From NCBI RefSeq assembly GCF_003002065.1, contig NZ_PVZG01000008.1, positions 289,348 through 353,347 on the forward strand: a DNA stretch of 64,000 nt. The letters are read 5' to 3'. The notes beneath the pieces are model-generated. The model searched no databases. It was not told the DNA's origin and was given only the letters and a program-made list of their open reading frames with translations. This document shows positions 59,055-64,000 of the stretch, in pieces. The DNA is from Pseudosporangium ferrugineum (GTDB lineage: Bacteria > Actinomycetota > Actinomycetes > Mycobacteriales > Micromonosporaceae). Every line of letters starts with the position of its first letter. Positions within the stretch are counted from its first letter, which is position 1. The position numbers were made by a program, and so were the translations under genes.

Positions 59055-59621
59055 ATGCGCGGCGAGCTGGAGGAGGCGTTTCGGGCGATGGCTGCTACGG
59101 AGATGGCCCCGCTTCGACGCTTCGCGCGGTCGCTGACGCGGGATCCGCATCGCGCGGACGACCTCGTGCAGACGGCGCTGGAGCGGATGTACATGGCGTG
59201 GCCGCGGACTCATGCGGTGACGGACCCGGGGGCGTACCTGCGTACGGTGGTGGTGCGCCTGGCTGTCAGTGAGAGCCGGCGTCCGTGGCGGCGGGAATAC
59301 AGCACCGACGCCCTGCCCGAGCAGCCGTACGAGACCGGCGGCGCCTCGGCGACCCGGCTGGACCTGACGCGTGCTCTGGCGGTGCTGACGGTCAAGCAGC
59401 GTGCACTGGTGGTGCTGCGGTACATCGAGGACCGCTCCGTCGCCGAGGTCGCCGAGGTCCTGGGGGTCTCGCAAGGCACCGTGAAGCGGCAGTGCGCCGA
59501 CGCGGTCGCCAAACTGCGGCGCGTCCTGGGCAACGATTTCCTGGACGACCCGCCCGAGGACCGTGGCTCCTCCCGTACGGCTACGGCGGTCCCGCAATCG
59601 CCATCCGGAGGCAACCGATGA
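59055..59621 (+). CDS. ECF sigma factor, SigE-like family
   Basis: The 188-residue sigma factor has region 2 FARSLTRDPHRADDLVQTAL with ERMYMAWPRT, and region 4 LTVKQRALVVLRYIEDRSVA followed by EVLGVSQGTVKRQCADAVAK. It has no long extension. GAGAGG lies 6 nt before the ATG. The stop overlaps the next gene's ATG by 4 nt (ATGA), the usual coupling of an ECF sigma factor with its anti-sigma partner. Its targets may include the adjacent lipoprotein (inference). Confidence 0.92.
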   Translation: MRGELEEAFRAMAATEMAPLRRFARSLTRDPHRADDLVQTALERMYMAWPRTHAVTDPGAYLRTVVVRLAVSESRRPWRREYSTDALPEQPYETGGASATRLDLTRALAVLTVKQRALVVLRYIEDRSVAEVAEVLGVSQGTVKRQCADAVAKLRRVLGNDFLDDPPEDRGSSRTATAVPQSPSGGNR

Positions 59622-60241
59622 GCCCTGAGCCGACCGGCCGCAGCCTGTCCGACCAGCTCAAGCATCTGCAGTACGCCGAGCCGCCGCTGGACCCCAGCGG
59701 CTTCACCCTGGACGACGTGGTGCGCGGGGGACGCCGACGCCGGCAGCGGCGTACCGTGGCGCAGATCGCCGCGGCCGTCGTCGCGGTCGCGGCCCTCGGA
59801 ACCGGGGTCGCCCTGCCCCGGCTGAACGGCAACGGCGACGGCACTCCGCCCGTCGGCCCGACGATCAGCTCCGCACCGATGCTGCCGCGAATCGACCTGT
59901 CGGACGGCAGGCTGAAGCTCGCGCAGAAGGGCGCGGCCGTGACCGTGTCGAAGAACGGCACCGTCGTCGCCACTCTCACCCTCACGTCGGCCACCTACGG
60001 CACCAGGTCCGGCCGCGCCGTCTTCAGCATGGACGCCGAGCAGCCCGTCCTGATCGATACCAGCGCCTTCACCCTCTACGACACCGACGGCGGCGAGAAC
60101 AGCGCCGACTCCCCCCGCAAGCTGACCCTGCCGCCCGGGAAGACCTCGCTCACCGTGGACTTCAGTGACACCCACGCCAAGCCGGCAGTGATCGGCTGGG
60201 TGCCGCAGGACGGCGAGGACGGTGCCACCTGGGAACGCTGA
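59618..60241 (+). CDS. Putative membrane-anchored anti-sigma factor carrying a third copy of the domain
   Basis: The 207-residue protein has a short cytoplasmic N-terminus (residues ~1-48, LSDQLKHLQYAEPPLDPSGF and a basic GGRRRRQRR). One membrane helix (AQIAAAVVAVAALGTGVAL) and an external domain (~94-207) follow. The external domain is ~80% identical in protein to the two copies in the upstream lipoprotein, sharing long identical DNA stretches and the WER end. No zinc anti-sigma HxxxCxxC motif is present, so the anti-sigma role rests on gene coupling and topology. It converges with the YbjN gene, 9 bp away. Confidence 0.8.
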   Translation: MSPEPTGRSLSDQLKHLQYAEPPLDPSGFTLDDVVRGGRRRRQRRTVAQIAAAVVAVAALGTGVALPRLNGNGDGTPPVGPTISSAPMLPRIDLSDGRLKLAQKGAAVTVSKNGTVVATLTLTSATYGTRSGRAVFSMDAEQPVLIDTSAFTLYDTDGGENSADSPRKLTLPPGKTSLTVDFSDTHAKPAVIGWVPQDGEDGATWER

Positions 60242-60250
60242 ACGGAACGC

Positions 60251-60760
60251 CTATGCGCCGGCGTCGCCCCGGGCGGACGGGTCGGCGAAGTGGGCGAAGG
60301 CCTGGAGGTTCGCCAGGCTTTCGCCCCGTTTGACCCGCCAGTCCCATTCGCGGCGGATGGCCGTACCGAAGCCGATCTCCAGCATCGAGTCGAACGATTC
60401 GTCGGCGTACGTCAGGACCGAGCCCAGCAGCCGGTCAAGTTCGTCCTCGTCGAGGCCCTTGAGGCTGACCCGGCCGGTCAGGTACACGTCGCCGGCCTGG
60501 TCGATGGAGAAGGCGACGCCGTACATGCGGGCGTTGCGGCGCAGCAGCCACGCCCACAGCTCCTCGTGCTTCTCGTCGGGGTGGCGCATCACGAACGCCT
60601 CGAGGCGCAGGGCGTGCTCGCCGACGATCAGGTTGCAGGCGGTCTTCAGCTTGTGGGTACCGGGCATGGTGACCACCCACGCGCCGGGGCCGGTGGCTTC
60701 GCAGGGCAGTTCGCGCTCCGCGCACACGCGCTCGATCAGGGCGCCGATGTCGTCGTTCAC
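60251..60760 (-). CDS. YbjN-domain protein
   Basis: The ~169-residue protein has the YbjN/type-III-chaperone-like fold: KTACNLIVGEHALRLEAFVM, then WAWLLRRNARMYGVAFSIDQ and DVYLTGRVSLKGLDEDELDR. It corresponds to the recalled Rv0487 next to mshA. Function is unknown; such proteins often act as chaperones or in stress. The GTG start overlaps the mshA stop (GTGA), so it is co-translated with mycothiol glycosyltransferase. Confidence 0.87.
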   Translation of the reverse strand: MNDDIGALIERVCAERELPCEATGPGAWVVTMPGTHKLKTACNLIVGEHALRLEAFVMRHPDEKHEELWAWLLRRNARMYGVAFSIDQAGDVYLTGRVSLKGLDEDELDRLLGSVLTYADESFDSMLEIGFGTAIRREWDWRVKRGESLANLQAFAHFADPSARGDAGA

Positions 60761-62061
60761 CACGAGAACGAGCCTGCCAGACGGGCGGCGATCAGCGCGC
60801 GGTGCTCCGCCGCGGCCTCGCGGTAGACGCGGAGCAGGCTTTCCGCCGTACGGTCCCAGGAGAAGTTCGAAGCGTGCTGGACCGCGCCGACCGACAGCCG
60901 CAGCCGCCGGGCCGGCGAGCGCAGCAGGCCGCCCAGCACGGTCGCCCAGCCGGCCGGGTCGTGGCCGTCGACGAGGACGCCGCTGACGCCGTCGGTGACC
61001 GCGGTGACCAGCCCGCCCACCGCCGCCGCGACCACCGGCGTGCCGCACGCCTGCGCCTCCACGGCGACCAGCCCGAACGACTCGTTGTGCGAGGGGACGG
61101 CGACCAGGTCCGCCGAGCGGTAGAGCGCGGCCAGCGCGTCGCCGGTCTGCGGCGGCAGGAAGTGGACCTTGTGCAGGACCCCGAGCGAGGCGGCGAGCTC
61201 GATCAGCGCGGTGGGCCGGTCGAGGCCGCTGCCGCTGGGGCCGCCGCAGATCACCGCGGTGACGTCCTCGTGGCGCAGCGGCTCCTCGGCCAGCGCCCGG
61301 ATCAGCACGTCCGGGCCCTTGAGCGGCTGGATGCGCCCGACGAAGGCGACCAGGTGGCCGCGTTCGGGCAGCCCGAGCCGGCGACGGTCGGCGGCCTGGG
61401 CGCCGCCGGGGCGGAAGCGGTCGAGGTCGACGCCGGGCTGGACCACGGTGAGCCGGGCCGGGTCGGCGTCGTAGCAGGAGACCAGGTCCTGGGCCTCGAA
61501 CCGGGTGTTCGCCACCAGCCGGTCCGACTCGGCGATCACCTGTTCCTCGCCGATGACCCGGGCCTTGGGCTCGGGGCGGTCCCCGGCGGCGATGAGCCTG
61601 TTCTTCACCTTGGCCAGGGTGTGCGCGGTGTGCACGTGGGGCACCCCCCAGCGCTCCCGCGCGAGCCAGCCGACCTGGCCGGACATCCAGTAATGCGAGT
61701 GGATGAGGTCGTAGTAGCCGGGCGGGTTCGCCGCCTCCGCGCGCAGCACGCCGTTGGTGAAGGCGCACAGCTGCGACGGGAGCTCCTCCTTCGACAGACC
61801 CTCGAAGGGCCCGGCGGTGACGTGCCGCACAATCACGCCGGGGGCCATCTCGACCACCGGCGGCAGCTCGCTCGAGGTGGCCCGGGTGAAGACCTCGACC
61901 TCGACGCCGAGCGCGGCCAGCCGCTTCGACACCTCGACGATGTAGACGTTCATGCCGCCCGCATCACCCGTGCCGGGCTGCTCGAGCGGCGACGTGTGCA
62001 CCGAGAGGGTGGCGATGCGCCGGGGGGTCGGCCAGTAACCCGCGGCCCGCGGATCGCCCAC
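60757..62061 (-). CDS. mshA: D-inositol-3-phosphate glycosyltransferase (mycothiol synthesis)
   Basis: The 434-residue GT-B enzyme makes the first intermediate of mycothiol from UDP-GlcNAc and inositol-1-phosphate. It begins RRIATLSVHTSPLEQPGTGD with AGGMNVYIVEVSKRL. It also has LIHSHYWMSGQVG, HTAHTLAKVKN, FVGRIQPLKGPDVLIRAL and the nucleotide-sugar site SHNESFGLVAVEAQACGTPV. GTG 62061 has AAGGAAA upstream. It is the hallmark antioxidant thiol gene of actinobacteria. It is coupled to YbjN and divergent from the SDR gene. Confidence 0.96.
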   Translation of the reverse strand: MGDPRAAGYWPTPRRIATLSVHTSPLEQPGTGDAGGMNVYIVEVSKRLAALGVEVEVFTRATSSELPPVVEMAPGVIVRHVTAGPFEGLSKEELPSQLCAFTNGVLRAEAANPPGYYDLIHSHYWMSGQVGWLARERWGVPHVHTAHTLAKVKNRLIAAGDRPEPKARVIGEEQVIAESDRLVANTRFEAQDLVSCYDADPARLTVVQPGVDLDRFRPGGAQAADRRRLGLPERGHLVAFVGRIQPLKGPDVLIRALAEEPLRHEDVTAVICGGPSGSGLDRPTALIELAASLGVLHKVHFLPPQTGDALAALYRSADLVAVPSHNESFGLVAVEAQACGTPVVAAAVGGLVTAVTDGVSGVLVDGHDPAGWATVLGGLLRSPARRLRLSVGAVQHASNFSWDRTAESLLRVYREAAAEHRALIAARLAGSFSW

Positions 62062-62146
62062 GTCGTTTTCCTTCCAGGAGCGGCCAGGAGCGGCCAGACG
62101 TACGGAACAACTGTTACGCCGTCGTTCATCTTCCCTACCCGCGGGC

Positions 62147-62174
62147 CCCCGGGCCCACTCCCGTGGGCCCGGGG
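62147..62174. other. 12-bp GC hairpin in the mshA/SDR divergent region
   Basis: CCCCGGGCCCAC (62147-62158) and GTGGGCCCGGGG (62163-62174) pair perfectly around TCCC. It looks like a terminator but lies between divergent genes, 29 bp before the SDR start. It may structure the SDR leader or insulate the two promoters. Confidence 0.55.
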
Positions 62175-62203
62175 TGACTCACGTCATGAGGCAGGATCGG
62201 GGC

Positions 62204-62968
62204 ATGGTGCAGAAGAACATCGCCGTTGTCACCGGTGCGTCCAGCGGAATCGGTGCGGCGACCGCCCGCCGCCTGGTCACCGAGGGTTTCCACGTCGTCG
62301 CCGCGGCCCGTCGCGTGGATCGGCTGGAGGCGTTCGTCAAGGAGGCCGGGGAGGACGCGGCGACAGCCGTCGCGTGTGACGTCACCTCCGACGAATCGGT
62401 CACCGGGCTCGCCGCCGCGGTCGCCGGGCTGGGCGGGCGCCTCACGGTGCTGGTCAACAACGCCGGCGGCGCCCGCGGGATGGACCCGGTGGCCGGCGGA
62501 TCGGTCGCCGACTGGCAGTGGATGTACGACGTCAACGTGCTCGGCACCCTGCGCGTCACCCAGGCCCTGCTCCCCGCCCTCGAGGCGGGCGGCGCCGGCA
62601 CCGTGGTGACCGTCGGCTCGACCGCGGCGTTCACCGTTTACGAGGGCGGTGGCGGTTACACGGCCGCGAAGCACGCCCAGAACGCGCTGGTCGGCACGCT
62701 GCGCCTGGAGCTGGCCGGCAAGCCGGTCCGGGTCGTCGAGATCGATCCCGGCATGGTCCGCACCGAGGAGTTCTCCCTCAACCGGTTCGGCGACGCGGCG
62801 AAGGCGGACGCGGTCTACGCCGGGGTGCGCGAGCCGCTGGTGGCCGACGACATCGCCGACTGCATCGCCTGGGCCACGACCCGCCCGCAGCACGTCAACG
62901 TCGACCGGCTGGTGGTCCGCCCGATCGCGCAGGCCGCACAGCACAAGGTCGTCCGCGAGCAGGGCTGA
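62204..62968 (+). CDS. SDR-family NAD(P)-dependent oxidoreductase
   Basis: The ~254-residue classical SDR has the cofactor motif VVTGASSGIGAATARRL, the NNAG motif in LVNNAGGARGMD, the catalytic Ser in VTVGSTAAF and YTAAKHAQ with Tyr and Lys. C-terminal VVRPIAQAAQHKV resembles the YdfG group acting on hydroxy acids. ATG 62204 (VQKNIAVVTG) is chosen over the longer frame at 62174, which overlaps a hairpin. It corresponds to the recalled Rv0484c beside mshA. Confidence 0.92.
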   Translation: MVQKNIAVVTGASSGIGAATARRLVTEGFHVVAAARRVDRLEAFVKEAGEDAATAVACDVTSDESVTGLAAAVAGLGGRLTVLVNNAGGARGMDPVAGGSVADWQWMYDVNVLGTLRVTQALLPALEAGGAGTVVTVGSTAAFTVYEGGGGYTAAKHAQNALVGTLRLELAGKPVRVVEIDPGMVRTEEFSLNRFGDAAKADAVYAGVREPLVADDIADCIAWATTRPQHVNVDRLVVRPIAQAAQHKVVREQG

Positions 62969-62973
62969 CCGGC

Positions 62974-63726
62974 GTGAGCAGGCCGCTCGGGGCGGTCACC
63001 CGGGGCACCACGAACCCCAATCGGCTGCGCCGGGTGGACAACTTCATCGCGTACCGGTGCGGGGAGTTGCTGGCGTCCGCGGCGGCGCCGCTGGTGGTGG
63101 ACCTGGGTTACGGCGCGACGCCGATCACGGCGATCGAGCTGCGGGAGCGGCTGGCCGCGGCGGTCCGCCCGGACGTCGCGGTGGTCGGGCTCGAGATCGA
63201 TCCGGTACGGGTCAGCGCCGCGCGCCCGTTCGCGGATCCTCCCCGCCTCGACTTCCGCCGCGGCGGCTTCGAGCTGGCCGGCCTGCGTCCCGTGGTGGTC
63301 CGCGCGTTCAACGTGCTGCGCCAGTACGCCGAGGACGAGGTCGCCGCCGCGTGGCACACGATGACCGCCACCGGCGCCGTGCTGGTCGAGGGAACCTGCG
63401 ACGAGCTGGGCCGGATCGCCACCTGGGCGGTCGTCGAGGCGGGTACGGCCCGGACCCTCACCCTGTCCGCGCGACTGTCCGATCTGGACCATCCGGCGAC
63501 GTTCGCCGAGCGACTGCCCAAGGCGCTGATCCACCACAACGTGCCGGGGCACCCGGTGCACGGATTGCTGACCACGCTGGGCGCGGCGTGGGAGGCGAGC
63601 GCGACGCCGTTCGGGCCGCGGCAGCGCTGGCTGGCTACCGTCGCACGGTTCCGGGATTCCTGGCAGGTGCGGGACGGACCGGCCCGGTGGCGCCGCGGCG
63701 AGCTGACCGTCCCCTGGCCGCAATGA
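62974..63726 (+). CDS. Class I SAM-dependent methyltransferase-like protein
   Basis: The ~250-residue protein has a motif I-like VVDLGYGATPITAIEL, a motif II-like VVGLEIDPVRVSAARPF and post-II RAFNVLRQYAEDEVAAAW. The glycine motif is shortened (GYGATP in place of GxGxG), so SAM binding is likely but not certain. It is conserved near mshA in related actinomycetes by my recollection. GTG 62974 begins 5 nt after the SDR stop, so the two genes are one unit. A strong terminator follows. Confidence 0.8.
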   Translation: MSRPLGAVTRGTTNPNRLRRVDNFIAYRCGELLASAAAPLVVDLGYGATPITAIELRERLAAAVRPDVAVVGLEIDPVRVSAARPFADPPRLDFRRGGFELAGLRPVVVRAFNVLRQYAEDEVAAAWHTMTATGAVLVEGTCDELGRIATWAVVEAGTARTLTLSARLSDLDHPATFAERLPKALIHHNVPGHPVHGLLTTLGAAWEASATPFGPRQRWLATVARFRDSWQVRDGPARWRRGELTVPWPQ

Positions 63727-63729
63727 CGG

Positions 63730-63763
63730 AACGGGCCGGTCTCCGCGCGGAGACCGGCCCGTT
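63730..63763. terminator. Bidirectional hairpin terminator
   Basis: A perfect 15-bp stem (63730-63744 with 63749-63763) and GCGC loop lie between the convergent methyltransferase and glycoside-hydrolase-like genes, beginning 3 nt after the first stop. Confidence 0.8.
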
Positions 63764-63778
63764 CGTGGCGTGCGGTGC

Positions 63779-64000
63779 CTACTTGGCGATGGTCACGTCG
63801 AACATCGGGTCGGCGGCGACCTTGCGGAAGGCGGCCAGGGCGGTGGCGGTGGAGTCCACCGAGATGTCGCGGTCGCCCTCGTCGTCGGCCTTGGTGTCGA
63901 AGTAGACGACGGCCTTCACCTGCGGGTGCGCCTTCAGCTCGGGGATGACGGTGTGGAACGCCGGCGCCTTGTCGGTGATCACCTTGGTGCGGTGGTACAT
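63779..64000 (-). CDS. C-terminal fragment of probable glycoside hydrolase (partial)
   Basis: Only the last ~73 codons are in the window and the frame is open to the right edge. The Met at the edge is probably internal. The segment KAPAFHTVIPELKAHPQVKA, then VVYFDTKADDEGDRDISVD, resembles the end of GH26/GH5-like TIM barrels, where a YFD near the last strand is typical. The 3' end converges with the methyltransferase gene and is separated from it by a strong hairpin. The family is a tentative call. Confidence 0.55.
   Translation of the reverse strand: MYHRTKVITDKAPAFHTVIPELKAHPQVKAVVYFDTKADDEGDRDISVDSTATALAAFRKVAADPMFDVTIAK

Overview
The window is very GC-rich actinobacterial chromosome, most likely from the Micromonosporaceae (an Actinoplanes-like organism). 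The evidence is mycothiol synthesis (MshA), the developmental sigma/anti-sigma pair BldN-RsbN, SenX3-RegX3-PhoU, a Rex-hemACDB locus, FmdB and DUF3117 micro-proteins, many GTG/TTG starts and a high density of GTACG words. The genus is an inference. Nearly everything is housekeeping chromosome; I see no prophage, insertion sequence, CRISPR array, rRNA or tRNA.

Layout. 1-4.5 kb: two DnaA boxes, a DUF4190 membrane protein, a lipoprotein, an EamA transporter, a HAD protein and an unknown protein, with several minisatellites between them. 4.5-13.1 kb: PhzF-like isomerase, then CBS/MgtE_N protein, DUF1003, Mrp, TatB, HtrA, O-methyltransferase, PepA and DUF3117. From Mrp to the methyltransferase this keeps the order recalled for the Mycobacterium tuberculosis sigE region, but sigE and rseA are absent. 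13.4-16 kb: PaaX regulator with an enoyl-CoA hydratase, and a secreted trypsin. 16-23 kb: 3-methyladenine glycosylase, SRPBCC and DivIVA proteins, a solitary nuoA, the 2-oxoacid:ferredoxin oxidoreductase korAB and a K+ channel. 23-33.5 kb: secreted phospholipase A2, a giant cyclase-like/NB-ATPase/TPR regulator, FmdB, a transglycosylase, a double GNAT and a secreted nuclease.

33.6-63.7 kb largely matches the recalled M. tuberculosis Rv0484-Rv0512 neighbourhood: hemB, hemD, hemC, hemA and rex (with a Rex operator); HAD, glutaredoxin and AMP-ligase; bldN-rsbN; acyltransferase, epimerase, bS22 micro-protein and HTH; proline dehydrogenase; CGNR protein; sugar-phosphate isomerase; a Cys-rich protein; regX3-senX3 // phoU with a PHO box; gpmA; and YbjN-mshA with SDR and methyltransferase. 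Inserted between an MFS gene and YbjN is an accessory cassette at 58.0-60.2 kb: a lipoprotein with two copies of a ~100-residue domain, an ECF sigma factor, and a membrane protein carrying a third copy outside the cell. The window ends inside the 3' part of a probable glycoside hydrolase.

The most notable non-genic signal is a three-copy, 78-bp hairpin element (8416-8493, 51506-51583, 54580-54657) with 26-bp stems that covary and a nearly invariant 26-nt loop; each copy sits between convergent genes. Other recurrent themes are short tandem repeats at gene ends and inside inter-domain linkers, and many genes whose -10 hexamer lies 6-7 nt before the start codon (leaderless). All functional calls come from reading the sequence; no database search was run.
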